Made by a program: the position numbers and the translations under genes. This document shows, one piece after another, positions 8,422 to 17,337 of a stretch of 64,000 bases of DNA (its first letter is position 1; every line of letters starts with the position of its first letter). Location of the stretch: assembly GCA_964555355.1 (NCBI GenBank), contig CAZKRY010000001.1, positions 310,001 to 374,000 on the forward strand, read 5' to 3'. The notes under the pieces were generated by a model that worked only from the letters and a program-made list of their open reading frames with translations, ran no database searches and had not been told where the DNA came from. This DNA is from CAIKBL01 sp964555355. GTDB lineage: Bacteria > Pseudomonadota > Gammaproteobacteria > Ga0077536.

Positions 8422-9084
8422 ATGGACCTACCCGAAATCGTCAGTCAACTACAGCGTGTCGAAGTATCGCACTTGGCCGATGCCGACAAATCGATCCGGA
8501 TCATGGATGCGGGCCTCCGGCCGCTGAAGCTCGGGCACAAGATGATCGGCCGCGCGTTCACGGCGATCTGTCGCGAGGACTTCATGACCGTGACGGTGGC
8601 GTTGTCGCAGGCCCAGCCTTGCGATGTACTCATCATTGATACTCGCGGCAGCCGGCGCGCGGTTTTGGGTGAGCTTTTTAGTCTCGAAGCGCAACGTCGC
8701 GGGCTCGCCGGCATCGTGGTCGACGGACCGGTGCGGGATACGGTGACGCTGCGCCAACTGTCGATCCCGGTGTATGCGCGTAGCGCTACCCCGCTCGCGG
8801 GCACGGTGAATCGTCTCTTTCCGGTACAAGTTCCCGTCAACTGTGGCGGTGTGACGGTCACTCCCGGCGATATCGTCTTTGGCGACGATGATGGCATCGC
8901 CGTCATCAGTGAGGCGGAACTTCAAGCGTTATTACCCACCGCGCAAGCCATCGAGGCGCGCGAACGTGCCGTCATCGCGCGGCTTGACGCCGGTGAATCC
9001 TTACTCACGATGTTGAATTTTGAAGAACACTATCAAAATCTGCGCGAAGGGCGGACCAGCGCGCTACGTTTTGAAGTTGGCTAA
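8422..9084 (+). CDS. RraA-family protein (HMG/CHA aldolase or demethylmenaquinone methyltransferase-like)
   Basis: 220 residues with the RraA fold signatures: GRAFT near the start, the ALSQAQPCDVLIID region, a GLAGIVVDGPVRD motif containing the metal-adjacent Arg-Asp pair, and GDIVFGDDDGIAVI. The G-x20-R-D arrangement is kept as in 4-hydroxy-4-methyl-2-oxoglutarate aldolases, so either aldolase/oxaloacetate decarboxylase activity or RNase E-inhibitor-type binding is possible. The ATG at 8422 follows GGAAG. Two co-directional genes follow closely. Confidence 0.8.
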   Translation: MDLPEIVSQLQRVEVSHLADADKSIRIMDAGLRPLKLGHKMIGRAFTAICREDFMTVTVALSQAQPCDVLIIDTRGSRRAVLGELFSLEAQRRGLAGIVVDGPVRDTVTLRQLSIPVYARSATPLAGTVNRLFPVQVPVNCGGVTVTPGDIVFGDDDGIAVISEAELQALLPTAQAIEARERAVIARLDAGESLLTMLNFEEHYQNLREGRTSALRFEVG

Positions 9085-9104
9085 CACGAGGGGAGTACAG
9101 TCAG

Positions 9105-10160
9105 ATGTCATTCGATCCGGATAAATTAAACGCGCTGGTGTTTCGCATGTTGGGCGATGTGGGGGCCGCGGCGCAGGGGTCACTGGTGGTGCTCGGCGAT
9201 CAATTAGGCTTGTATCGCGGATTGGCGGAACACGGGCCGATGACATCGAGCGCCCTAGCGGAGAAATTGGGCCTACACGAACGCCACCTACGCGAGTGGT
9301 TGCACGCGCAAGCTTCGATGCAATACATCGAATTCGATGCCGCGACCGAGCGTTTTTCGTTGTCGCCCGAGCAAGCGATGGTGTTTGCCGATCCAACAAG
9401 CCCGGCCGCGATGGCCGGCGGCTTTATCGGGATCTCCTCGCTCTACCAAGATGCGCCGCTGGTTGCTGAAGCGTTCAAGTCCGGCGCCGGGCTGCCGTGG
9501 GGCGCGCATAGCACGTGTTTGTTCTGCGGCGCCGAACGATTTTTTGGGCCGGCCTATCGCGCCAACCTGGTTGATCAATGGTTACCGGCGCTGGATGGGG
9601 TGGTGGCGAAATTGAAACGTGGCGCGCGCGTCGCGGATGTGGGTTGCGGGCATGCGTTATCAACCCGTTTGATGGCTAAGGCCTTTCCGCAATCGCAGTT
9701 TATCGGGATCGATTTCCACTTGCCGTCAATCGAACACGCGCGTGAACTCGCGCGCCAAGAAGGGCTCACCAATATCACGTTTGAACAAGGCACGGCGCAG
9801 GAATTCGCCGGCGACAATTACGATCTCGTCACCTTTTTTGATTGCTTGCACGACATGGGCGATCCGCAGGGCGCGGCGCGCCAAGTGCGCAAGCGGTTAG
9901 CGCCGGACGGCACGTTTATGGTGGTTGAACCGCAAGCGGGCAATACGTTGACGGATAACTTTAATCCGGTCGGGCGAGCGTTCTATGCGTTTTCCGCAAT
10001 GGTATGCGTGCCGGCGTCGCTAAGCCAACCGGGGCGCGCGGGACTCGGCGCGCAGGCCGGTGAACAGCGGTTGTCCGAAGTCATCAAAGCCGGTGGCTTT
10101 TCACAGGTGCGGCGCGCCACTGATACTCCCACCAACATGATTCTCGAAGCGAGGCCATAA
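9105..10160 (+). CDS. SAM-dependent methyltransferase with N-terminal winged helix
   Basis: 351 residues. An N-terminal winged-helix region (LVVLGDQLGLYRGL...LAEKLGLHERHLREWL) precedes a class I methyltransferase domain with the SAM motif VADVGCGHAL near residue 175 and a later FFDCLHDMGDP segment. This arrangement resembles the Rv2258c type and small-molecule O-methyltransferases. The substrate is unknown. It is followed after one base by the quinone oxidoreductase gene, so both are in one transcript, probably starting at the RraA-like gene. Confidence 0.8.
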   Translation: MSFDPDKLNALVFRMLGDVGAAAQGSLVVLGDQLGLYRGLAEHGPMTSSALAEKLGLHERHLREWLHAQASMQYIEFDAATERFSLSPEQAMVFADPTSPAAMAGGFIGISSLYQDAPLVAEAFKSGAGLPWGAHSTCLFCGAERFFGPAYRANLVDQWLPALDGVVAKLKRGARVADVGCGHALSTRLMAKAFPQSQFIGIDFHLPSIEHARELARQEGLTNITFEQGTAQEFAGDNYDLVTFFDCLHDMGDPQGAARQVRKRLAPDGTFMVVEPQAGNTLTDNFNPVGRAFYAFSAMVCVPASLSQPGRAGLGAQAGEQRLSEVIKAGGFSQVRRATDTPTNMILEARP

Positions 10161-10161
10161 C

Positions 10162-11139
10162 ATGACACACGCGATCAAAGTTCACGCAACCGGCGGACCG
10201 GATGTTTTGAAGTGGGAAAGCATCGATGTACCGACGCCGGGGCCCCAAGAAATTCGACTACGTCACACCGCGGTTGGGTTGAATTACATCGATGTTTACT
10301 TTCGCACCGGACTCTATCCGGCACCGCTGCCGTTCACGCCCGGCTTAGAAGGCGCGGGCGTGGTTGAAGCGTTAGGCAGCGAGGTGCGGGATCTGAAGGT
10401 TGGCGATCGCGTGGCATACGCTTCCGCGCCGACCGGGGCTTACTCCGAAGCACGTGTCATGCCCGCTGCGCGGGTGGTCAAAGTTCCGGACGGCATTACC
10501 GATGCGCAAGCCGCGGCGATGATGCTGCAAGGCATGACGGTTGAGTACTTGTTATGCCGGACGTATCCCGTCAAACGCGGCGACACCATTCTCGTACATG
10601 CCGCGGCGGGCGGTGTCGGCTTGATTCTGTGCCAGTGGGCCAAACATTTGGGCGCGACGGTGATCGGCACTGTCGGTTCGGATGAGAAAGCCGCGCTCGC
10701 CAAAACAAACGGCTGCGACTATCCCATCGTCTACACACGTGAAGATTTCCAAGCACGCGTGCTCGAGATCACAAACGGCGCCAAGGTCCCGGTGGTTTAC
10801 GATTCCGTGGGGCGGGACACCTTTGCGAAATCGCTCGACTGTTTGGCGCCGCGCGGTTTGCTGGCGCTGTTCGGCCAGGCCTCGGGACCGGTGCCGCCTT
10901 TCGAGCTTGGCACGCTGGCGGCCAAAGGATCGCTCTTTATCACGCGGCCCACGCTATTCACCTACACGGCCACGCGTGCGGATCTCGAATTAAGCGCGAA
11001 CGCGCTCTTTAATGCGGTGTTATCCGGCGCCGTTAATATCGCCGTCAATCAGACCTACCCTTTACGTGATGCGGCGAGCGCTCATCGCGATTTGGAGGCG
11101 CGTAAAACGACGGGTTCGACGATTTTCACCACCACCTAA
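10162..11139 (+). CDS. NADPH:quinone oxidoreductase, zinc-independent MDR family
   Basis: 325 residues typical of QorA: an N-terminal GroES-like domain with GLNYIDVYFRTGLYP and PGLEGAGVV, then a Rossmann domain with HAAAGGVGLILCQWAKHLGA. No catalytic zinc cysteines are present. It catalyses one-electron quinone reduction or related enone reduction using NADPH in the cytoplasm. ATG overlaps nearly the previous stop, supporting an operon with the methyltransferase. Confidence 0.9.
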   Translation: MTHAIKVHATGGPDVLKWESIDVPTPGPQEIRLRHTAVGLNYIDVYFRTGLYPAPLPFTPGLEGAGVVEALGSEVRDLKVGDRVAYASAPTGAYSEARVMPAARVVKVPDGITDAQAAAMMLQGMTVEYLLCRTYPVKRGDTILVHAAAGGVGLILCQWAKHLGATVIGTVGSDEKAALAKTNGCDYPIVYTREDFQARVLEITNGAKVPVVYDSVGRDTFAKSLDCLAPRGLLALFGQASGPVPPFELGTLAAKGSLFITRPTLFTYTATRADLELSANALFNAVLSGAVNIAVNQTYPLRDAASAHRDLEARKTTGSTIFTTT

Positions 11140-11213
11140 GGGCGTGATCGGATGGTCTAGCGCGCGGCGAATTGGCGGTTAACTAGCAGCTGCGAAATTC
11201 GGGATGGGCGCAA

Positions 11214-11326
11214 GGTCGGGTCGCGGATAAATCGCTTGGGGACCGTGAAAATACAGGATGTATTTTCGCGAGCCTACAAGGATGTACTCGCGGCGTGTCC
11301 CCAAGGGATTTATCCGCGTCCCGACC
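11214..11326. repeat. 113-bp branched inverted repeat (outer stem plus two hairpins)
   Basis: Outer 30-base arms at 11214-11243 and 11297-11326 pair with two mismatches. Inside lie two further hairpins: a perfect GAAAATACA/TGTATTTTC palindrome with a 3-base loop (11247-11267) and CGCGAG/CTCGCG arms (11267-11272 and 11287-11292) around TACAAGGATGTA. The folded form would be a cloverleaf-like three-way structure. It sits between convergent genes (quinone oxidoreductase and CBS protein). It resembles dispersed intergenic repeat elements of gammaproteobacteria, but only one copy is in the window. Confidence 0.8.
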
Positions 11327-11341
11327 GAATAGCGGCACCGA

Positions 11342-11767
11342 TTAGCCATTGATATAGTTTTCCAACTGCGAAATGACAAATTGCTGATCGGCGATGATGG
11401 CTTTGACCAGATCGCCGATCGAAATCATGCCGCGCAGTTCGTCGCCCTCCATGATCGGCAAGTGGCGGATGCGCTTTTCGGTCATCAATGCCATCCCTTC
11501 CTGCACGGTCTGCTGCTCACGCCCAGTGACCACGCGGGTGGTCATGATTTCGCGCACTTGGGTGGTTTTAGAAGATCGATCTTGCAGAATGACTTTGCGC
11601 GCGTAATCGCGCTCGGACAGCAGACCTTCTACCCGGTTGTTCTTCAAAACCAGTAGTGCGCCGATCCCCTTGTCCGCCATCAGTGCGATGGCCTCATAGA
11701 CAGAGGCCTCCGGCGTGATCGAAGTCACCACGCGGCCTTTCTGATCGAGAAGTTGTTTGATCAACAT
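11342..11767 (-). CDS. CBS-domain pair protein
   Basis: 141 residues composed of two CBS motifs (TPEASVYEAIALMADKGIGALLV and TVQEGMALMTEKRIRHLPIM), which together form a Bateman module binding adenine nucleotides. The ATG at 11767 is preceded by GGAGGG at good spacing, which decides against the longer frame starting at 11785. It is a stand-alone regulator-like protein; its partner is unknown. It is convergent with the quinone oxidoreductase gene across the branched repeat. Confidence 0.9.
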   Translation of the reverse strand: MLIKQLLDQKGRVVTSITPEASVYEAIALMADKGIGALLVLKNNRVEGLLSERDYARKVILQDRSSKTTQVREIMTTRVVTGREQQTVQEGMALMTEKRIRHLPIMEGDELRGMISIGDLVKAIIADQQFVISQLENYING

Positions 11768-12392
11768 CGAGGACCCTCCAGACACCTAAGACCAATATCG
11801 CTGGCCGGTATTCCGCGGGCGGCACCAAATGCCGTCATACTTTGAAGGTAGACGGTGGGCGAGAGAGGATCAATGTAACTTTGGCACCTTGGGTGCCGGA
11901 GAGCGCCTAGCTTGACCCAAGGCGGACAGTACCGTTAGATGACTCGGCCCACCAATTTTCCTTGAACATCGACACCATTGCGGCACGCCGACAGAGATGG
12001 CGCAGCCATCCGCATCCCAAGCTAAGGCGCAAGCAGGAGGGATCTCCGAAGCAAGTCGCGGTGCTTTTTGCGGAAATTCAACGCTCGATGTGATTGGCCC
12101 GACTTCACCCCGCACATCGCCTGTCTACGTCGGTTTTCTTGAGGGTCGATGAGCGATTCAAATACACGGTTGCCGCCTGCATAAGTAGACGCAGCAAATT
12201 GATCAATGAGTTCTCTCCTTAACCCCAAAGATAGCTGGACTTCCGCCCTTGAAGAAGTGGTGGATTATGTCAACGCGACACCTGCGCAGCACTACCTTGG
12301 GTTGGCCGCCGCTGCGCGCGCGCATCTTGTTGATTTGCGCCGAAGAGGCATTTGAAAAAAAGTTGAATGAATTCGATGACGCGACAGTTCGC
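11768..12392. other. 625-bp region without a confident gene
   Basis: No gene can be called with confidence. A 49-codon plus-strand frame (12206-12355) has a protein-like composition but no visible ribosome-binding site or family. Overlapping minus-strand frames at 11870-12115 and 12022-12228 show no recognisable domain and may be decayed coding sequence. A short GGCACC/GGTGCC hairpin lies at 11883-11897. Confidence 0.5.
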
Positions 12393-13388
12393 TCACTTCC
12401 GGCACCAATCCAACGCCGGTTCTTCCATCGCCGCGATTTGCTCACGCAATGCGAGCACGTGATCTTGCCAATAACGTTGGCCGTTAAACCACGGAAAGTT
12501 GAGCGGGAAAGCCGGGTCTTGCCAACGTCGCGCGAGCCAGGCGGCGTAATGAATTTGGCGGAGCGTGCGTAGTGCTTCGATAAGCCCTAATTCGGTGGCA
12601 TCGAAGTTTTCCATCAAACAATAGCCACGAAGCACGTCATCCAGTTGACGTGCACGTTCCTCACGTGTCCCCGCCAGTAGCATCCAAATGTCTTGTACTG
12701 CGGGGCCGCTCATGCAGTCGTCTAGATCAACAAAATGTGGGCCTTGCGCCGTCCACAAAATATTACCGGGGTGGCAATCACCGTGAAGTCGGCGTTCGGT
12801 GTAAGGGCCAACAGCGCTGAAGCAGGCTTCGACCTGCGCAAGGCAAGCTTCCGCGACGCTTTCGTAAGCCGGTCTTAAGTCGTTCGGAATGAAGTCTCCG
12901 GCAAGTAAGTAGCGGACGGGTTCATGACCGAGCAACTCCGTGCTTAAACGTTGTCGCGCCTTAAACTTTTTGGTGCGGCCACGTGCGTGTATTCGGCCGA
13001 GGTAGCGTCCGATCCATTCAAGGACGGTCGAGTCATCTAGTTCAGGTGCGCGACCAGGACGATTGGGAAAAAGGGCGAAACGCAAGTCCTCAAAGCGCAA
13101 CAATGTTTGTTGTCGCCCAAAAGCGAGCGGCGGCACGATGGGGATCTCGGCGGCGACTAACTCAGCCGCGAAGGCGTGCTCTTCGAGAATTGCCGCGTCG
13201 CTCCAACGCCCGGCGCGATAAAACTTGGCAATCACGGCCGGCGCGTCATCCACACCCACGCGATAAACCCGGTTTTCGTAGCTGTTGAGCGCAAGCAGGC
13301 GGCCGTCACAATGAAGGCCAACGCTTTCGACTGCCGCGAGCACGCGGTCCGGCGTGAGTGTGGCGTACGGGGCGGACAAATCCGTCAT
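12393..13388 (-). CDS. srkA: Stress response kinase A (YihE-type protein kinase)
   Basis: 331 residues with an aminoglycoside-phosphotransferase-like kinase fold: ATP-contacting lysine in AKFY (K55), catalytic HGDCHPGN (202-209) and metal-binding DLDD (from 221). Length and motifs match SrkA/YihE, a cytoplasmic Ser/Thr kinase that limits stress-induced death in enterobacteria. Its start region is duplicated upstream (see 13319-13790); the frame of the truncated copy ends in TGA overlapping this ATG, so the upstream fragment could be translationally coupled. No operon partner is adjacent in the same direction. Confidence 0.9.
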   Translation of the reverse strand: MTDLSAPYATLTPDRVLAAVESVGLHCDGRLLALNSYENRVYRVGVDDAPAVIAKFYRAGRWSDAAILEEHAFAAELVAAEIPIVPPLAFGRQQTLLRFEDLRFALFPNRPGRAPELDDSTVLEWIGRYLGRIHARGRTKKFKARQRLSTELLGHEPVRYLLAGDFIPNDLRPAYESVAEACLAQVEACFSAVGPYTERRLHGDCHPGNILWTAQGPHFVDLDDCMSGPAVQDIWMLLAGTREERARQLDDVLRGYCLMENFDATELGLIEALRTLRQIHYAAWLARRWQDPAFPLNFPWFNGQRYWQDHVLALREQIAAMEEPALDWCRK

Positions 13389-13790
13389 GGTAACCGCACC
13401 AAGGTCAGAGCTTTCGAGCAGTGCGCGTCGAAACGCCGCCCCTCACCCGGCGCTTCGCGCCGACCTCTCCCGGTGGGAGAGGTTTCCGGAGATGTGTGAA
13501 TGCTAACGGTCGTGGAACGCGGCTTTTTGCCCCTCTCCCGTGCGCGGGAGAGGTCAACGCCTTCGACTGCCGCGAGCACGCGGTCCGGTGTGAGTGTGGC
13601 GTACGGGGCGGACAAATCCGTCATGGTAACCGCACCAAGGTCAGAGCTTTCGAGCAGTGCGCGTCGAAACGCCGCCCCTCACCCGGCGCTTCGCGCCGAC
13701 CTCTCCCGGTGGGAGAGGTTTCCGGAGATGTGTGAATGCTAACGGTCGTGGAACGCGGCTTTTTCCCCCTCTCCCGCGCGCGGGAGAGGG
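13319..13790. repeat. 236-bp tandem duplication including the srkA 5' end
   Basis: Unit 1 (13319-13554) and unit 2 (13555-13790) are near-identical at an offset of 236 bases, with few differences (for example T13325 against C13561). Each unit contains the first 70 bases of srkA, its upstream sequence and two CTCTCCC/GGGAGAG palindromes. The duplication is likely recent given the low divergence. Confidence 0.9.
13385..13624 (-). pseudogene. Truncated duplicate of the srkA start
   Basis: The first 21 codons repeat the srkA N-terminus starting at the ATG at 13624, then the frame runs through repeat sequence for 79 codons in all and stops with TGA overlapping the true srkA ATG at 13388. It contains no kinase motif. 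It is a by-product of the 236-bp duplication and unlikely to encode a functional protein. Confidence 0.75.
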
Positions 13791-13803
13791 CAGGGGTGAG
13801 GGT
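13439..13803. repeat. Cluster of four CTCTCCC/GGGAGAG palindromic repeats
   Basis: Copies at 13439-13482, 13530-13553, 13675-13718 and 13765-13803 share CCTCACC, CTCTCCCG and CGGGAGAGG blocks able to form hairpins. The same family recurs at 21755-21941 and 38791-38835. They are REP-like dispersed intergenic elements; no transposase (RAYT) gene is in the window. Confidence 0.8.
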
Positions 13804-13814
13804 GGGCTTTTTGG

Positions 13815-14093
13815 TCATCGCTTGCGCGCGACAAGCGGCACATAACAATCCGCAAGCACATCGACCACCGCCCATACGACGAACGAGGCGATCAGCCCTT
13901 CGCGGCCGTAATCTTTGTAAAGCCAACTGAGCGAGAGCACCCACACCATCATCTCAACCGACAATATCGGTATGCGCCACGCCGGATGGGTGCCGACTTC
14001 GGCCGCGCAATGCGTGCAGCGCACCCGCCAAAACACAAGCTTTAACACAGGAATGGTCGGTTTCGCACAATTTGGGCAGGGGCGGTTTAGCAT
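13815..14093 (-). CDS. Small zinc-ribbon membrane protein, unknown function
   Basis: 92 residues from the ATG at 14093; 14120 is an alternative start. An N-terminal zinc ribbon (CPNC near residues 5-8 and CTHC about 22 residues later) is followed by two hydrophobic helices. This resembles small prokaryotic zinc-ribbon membrane proteins of unknown role. It lies just downstream of the DUF998 gene on the same strand, so the two are probably co-transcribed. Confidence 0.65.
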   Translation of the reverse strand: MLNRPCPNCAKPTIPVLKLVFWRVRCTHCAAEVGTHPAWRIPILSVEMMVWVLSLSWLYKDYGREGLIASFVVWAVVDVLADCYVPLVARKR

Positions 14094-14103
14094 GCGGCGC
14101 AGG

Positions 14104-14754
14104 CTACTCAAATGGAGCATGCCGCACGCGCCATAACGAGACCGCGAGCACCACCACCCAAGAAGACAGGAGCGCAGTCGCGCCGCGCTGAAAGAGCCCG
14201 GTATAAGCGGGATAAACATACATCATGACCAAACTCACCGCGCTCCAAGTCGTGACGCCAAGTCCCACCGTCATCAAATGCCCAAGACCTTTATGACGAT
14301 TGCCGACCGCCCCCCACAAAATGGCCGAAGCCATCAACAGCACATAACCCACCGCGGCAAAGCGGTGATGCGCGTCTTGGTCCGGTGAGATGATGTCCGC
14401 GCTACAACCCGGCGCACAGGAAAACACCCCGGCGCCGATGCGCGCGAGGCTCGCTAAGACAAATATCCCCGCGGCGACGAGCGCGATTGGCGAGCTGCGA
14501 AATCGCCAACCAAGACTGAGCCCAAAAACGGCATACGCGACACCCGTCGCGATGAAACCCCAGTTGCGCATCAAGGCGTGCGTTGGACTGCCACGCGCGG
14601 CGAGTTCGGAGATGTAATCGGTAAAGTGGCTGTAGCCCGGAAACTGCGTCGCGCAGTAGGCAATCATGCCCATCCACCAGAGTGGCGCGATCGCGCCGCA
14701 CGCGGTACCGAGCAGCAGCACCGCGCGATCGCACGTCGCGCGCCAATCAGACAT
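14104..14754 (-). CDS. DUF998-family membrane protein
   Basis: 216 residues with about six hydrophobic helices. The FPGYSHFTDYISELAARGSP motif after the first helix is the hallmark of DUF998. Inner-membrane location is clear; function is unknown for the family. The ATG at 14754 is chosen over the adjacent GTG at 14757. The gene sits 11 bases after the SDR gene on the same strand. Confidence 0.8.
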   Translation of the reverse strand: MSDWRATCDRAVLLLGTACGAIAPLWWMGMIAYCATQFPGYSHFTDYISELAARGSPTHALMRNWGFIATGVAYAVFGLSLGWRFRSSPIALVAAGIFVLASLARIGAGVFSCAPGCSADIISPDQDAHHRFAAVGYVLLMASAILWGAVGNRHKGLGHLMTVGLGVTTWSAVSLVMMYVYPAYTGLFQRGATALLSSWVVVLAVSLWRVRHAPFE

Positions 14755-14765
14755 CACGGCAACGC

Positions 14766-15527
14766 TTAGAGATTGCTCTTATGTTGAACCCCATCCACCG
14801 GCAGCATGACGCCCGAGATCCAGCTCGCTTTGGCAGAGGCTAAAAATACGACGGCATTGGCGATTTCTTCCGGTTTACCCATACGGCCGAACGGGATCGT
14901 GCTCACCACCATGTCGTAGAACGGTTTATTGCTGTTATTGATCTGCTCCCAAAATCCGCCCGGAAAATCGATCGATCCGGGAGCGACGCAGTTAACCCGA
15001 ATACCTTTCGCGGCAAGCTCCATCGCCATGCTTTTGGAGTGACTGATCATCGCGGCCTTGGCCGCCGAATACGCGGCAACACCGGGCCAGCTGCATTCCA
15101 AACCCGAGATCGAACTGATGTGAATGATCGAACCACCACCCTGTGCTTCCAGCCACGGCACGACTTTCTTGGTAGCACGCACGGTAGCCATGAGATCGAC
15201 GGCGACACTCGCCGCCCACCCTTCTTCGGTATCCGTCACGCCAAATCCGGACGGATTGTTGATGAGCACATCCACACGCCCGAGCGCTGCTTTTGCGCCG
15301 TCTAAAAACTTATCGAGCGAACCGGCCTCCCCCACATCGCAACTCGCGGCATGCGTTTTGACGCCGAGCGCGGCGATTTCTCCGCGCGTTTTATCCAAGG
15401 CGTCCTGGCCGCGTGCGCAAATGGCGACGTTGGCCCCTTCGCGCGCGAATTCAAGTGCAATGGCGCGGCCAATGCCTTTGCTCGCGCCGGTGACGATGAC
15501 TCCTTTACCTTTGAGACCGAGATCCAT
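14766..15527 (-). CDS. Short-chain dehydrogenase/reductase
   Basis: 253-residue classical SDR: NAD(P)-binding TGASKGIG at 13-20, an NNPSG variant of the NNAG motif, catalytic Ser in ISSISG, and YSAAK as the catalytic YxxxK. The C-terminus (SWISGVMLPVDGVQ) matches FabG-like enzymes. The NNPSG variant is common in a subset of SDRs annotated for diverse ketone reductions; the substrate cannot be inferred. Confidence 0.9.
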   Translation of the reverse strand: MDLGLKGKGVIVTGASKGIGRAIALEFAREGANVAICARGQDALDKTRGEIAALGVKTHAASCDVGEAGSLDKFLDGAKAALGRVDVLINNPSGFGVTDTEEGWAASVAVDLMATVRATKKVVPWLEAQGGGSIIHISSISGLECSWPGVAAYSAAKAAMISHSKSMAMELAAKGIRVNCVAPGSIDFPGGFWEQINNSNKPFYDMVVSTIPFGRMGKPEEIANAVVFLASAKASWISGVMLPVDGVQHKSNL

Positions 15528-15547
15528 GATTGCTTCCCCCGTATTGA

Positions 15548-15997
15548 TTATTGGTTAGCTTGAACTTTGAGCACATTACCTTCACATCCGGTGACGGTCA
15601 CATGCGTGCCCGCCGGCAAATCCGGGCCTTCCACCCGCCATTGCGTATCATCCACGCGCAAGCGTCCGACGCCATCGACGATCGGAGAATCTAGCGTAAA
15701 CCGTCGGCCGAGATATTGCGCGCCACGCTGATTGAGCGTGGGATGTGAGGACGATTCCGGATGTGCCGCCCGGTAGCGTCGCCAAGCGAGAATGGTTACG
15801 CCGGACACCAGCGCGAAAAAGATAAGCTGTAGCTGCCAGCCTAATGTCGGCACCACAAGTAAGGCGCCGCCGGTAATCAGCGCGCCGACGCCAAACCAGA
15901 CGAGGAAACTACCGGGCAGCAGGGCTTCCGCGGTCATCAGCACGATCCCAAGGATCAGCCAATGCCAGTAGACCAGCGACTTCAGCAGCTCCGTCAT
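15548..15997 (-). CDS. NfeD-family membrane protein
   Basis: 149 residues: hydrophobic helices in the first about 75 residues (LVYWHWLILGIVLMTAEALLPGSF start region) and a C-terminal OB-fold (GRLRVDDTQWRVEGPDLPAG) of the NfeD type. NfeD proteins pair with stomatin/prohibitin-like SPFH proteins. The start codon overlaps the stop of the SPFH gene by 4 bases, confirming the partner relationship. Confidence 0.9.
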   Translation of the reverse strand: MTELLKSLVYWHWLILGIVLMTAEALLPGSFLVWFGVGALITGGALLVVPTLGWQLQLIFFALVSGVTILAWRRYRAAHPESSSHPTLNQRGAQYLGRRFTLDSPIVDGVGRLRVDDTQWRVEGPDLPAGTHVTVTGCEGNVLKVQANQ

Positions 15998-16923
15998 GGC
16001 GTTTTAACGCCGGGCTTCAGCGCGTCCTTGGCGAGTTCCGCGATCCCGGCGATGGAACCGAGAACGCCGGCGGTTTCCATTGGCATGAAGAAAACTTTCT
16101 GATTCGGCGCCATGCCGATGCTGTGCAAGGCATCGACGTATTTCAGTGCGACGAAATAATTGACGGCTTGCGAACTACCGTTGGCGATGGCTTGCGACAC
16201 CATTTCCGTAGCCTTGGCTTCCGCTTGCGCCAATCGCTCACGCGCTTCGGCGTCACGGAACGCCGCTTCGCGCCGGCCTTCGGCTTCGAGTACCGCTGCT
16301 TGTTTCTCGCCTTCGGCCTTTAAAATGGAGGCTTGTCGCGCACCTTCGGCTTCCAGAATCGAAGCGCGCTTTTCACGTTCGGCTTTCATTTGGCGCGCCA
16401 TCGACTCGACCAGGTCGTGCGGCGGGGTAATGTCCTTGATTTCGATTCGGGTGACTTTAATGCCCCAGGGATGGGTAGCTTCGTCGACCACCGCCAACAG
16501 TTTGGAGTTGATGACATCACGTTTGGATAACGACTCGTCTAAATCCATCGAGCCGAGCACGGTGCGCGTGTTGGTCATCGTCAGATTCAAGATTGCGTAT
16601 TCGAGGTTGTTGACCTCGTACGCCGCGCGTACCGAGTCAAGCACCTGATAAAAAACCACGCCGTCGACTTTGACCACCGCGTTATCGCGGGTGATGACTT
16701 CTTGCGATGGAACTTCGAGCACCTGTTCCATCATGTTGATCTTGCGGCCGACGCTGTCAATGTAGGGGAGAATCAGGCCGAGTCCGGGTTTAAGCGTCGT
16801 GCGGTAGCGCCCAAAACGCTCGACCGTCCATTCAAAGCCCTGCGGCACCATCTTGGCACCTTTGTACAAGGTGACGATGACCAGAATGACAAAGCCGATA
16901 ACGGCCGAGCCGCCAATGTCCAT
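15994..16923 (-). CDS. SPFH/band-7 stomatin-like protein (QmcA-type)
   Basis: 309 residues: N-terminal transmembrane helix (VIGFVILVIVTLYKGAK), the SPFH domain (about 30-190) with GFEWTVERFGRY and VITRDNAVVKVDG, and an Ala/Glu-rich coiled coil (about 190-240) with repeated ILEAEGxxQA units. Such proteins form large membrane-associated cages or rafts. AGGAGGGG precedes the ATG. Forms a two-gene operon with the NfeD gene. Confidence 0.9.
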   Translation of the reverse strand: MDIGGSAVIGFVILVIVTLYKGAKMVPQGFEWTVERFGRYRTTLKPGLGLILPYIDSVGRKINMMEQVLEVPSQEVITRDNAVVKVDGVVFYQVLDSVRAAYEVNNLEYAILNLTMTNTRTVLGSMDLDESLSKRDVINSKLLAVVDEATHPWGIKVTRIEIKDITPPHDLVESMARQMKAEREKRASILEAEGARQASILKAEGEKQAAVLEAEGRREAAFRDAEARERLAQAEAKATEMVSQAIANGSSQAVNYFVALKYVDALHSIGMAPNQKVFFMPMETAGVLGSIAGIAELAKDALKPGVKTP

Positions 16924-16994
16924 GATCCCCTCCTAATGGTTATACCGCCAGGGTTGGCGAGGAGGGGCTATTGTAGCCTTAAGCCGTGAGGTGG

Positions 16995-17192
16995 CTAGGC
17001 TCGGACAAAACTCGCTTGATGCGATTGCACGGCATCGACATGCGCGCGATACCAATTATTGCAGCGTTCCCAAAAGGCGCTCGTCTCCGCCTCGGCGTCG
17101 TCAATCGCCTCGACCGGATGATTTTCCATGTGCCGGTGCTCACGCCCACAGACTTCGCATTGTTGAATCCACACGAGTTCGACTTCGGCCAT
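16995..17192 (-). CDS. Small cysteine-motif protein, unknown function
   Basis: 65 residues with a CEVCG motif near residues 12-16 followed by an acidic, aromatic C-terminal half. AAGGAAG at good spacing before the ATG supports translation. The single CxxC pair could bind metal as a dimer or be redox active. No family was recognised. A longer overlapping frame (to 17278) was not favoured because it lacks such a signal. Confidence 0.6.
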   Translation of the reverse strand: MAEVELVWIQQCEVCGREHRHMENHPVEAIDDAEAETSAFWERCNNWYRAHVDAVQSHQASFVRA

Positions 17193-17337
17193 CGTGACTT
17201 CCTTTTATTGCTTGGTATCGCGTAACTCGCGACGTGACGGCATTGTGCAAGCCGCTTATGACCGAATGAATAGGGCAATTGTCAGAAATCGCTAGACGCT
17301 GTTAAACAGCGATAACGCGGGATGACGGAGATCACAT

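Noticed and set aside
12206..12355. 49-codon plus-strand open frame
   Set aside because: Plausible composition but no ribosome-binding site, no family and neighbours on the opposite strand; too weak for a gene call.
13621..13944. 107-codon minus-strand frame over the repeats
   Set aside because: It reads out of frame through the duplicated repeat unit and the end of the zinc-ribbon gene with no conserved content.
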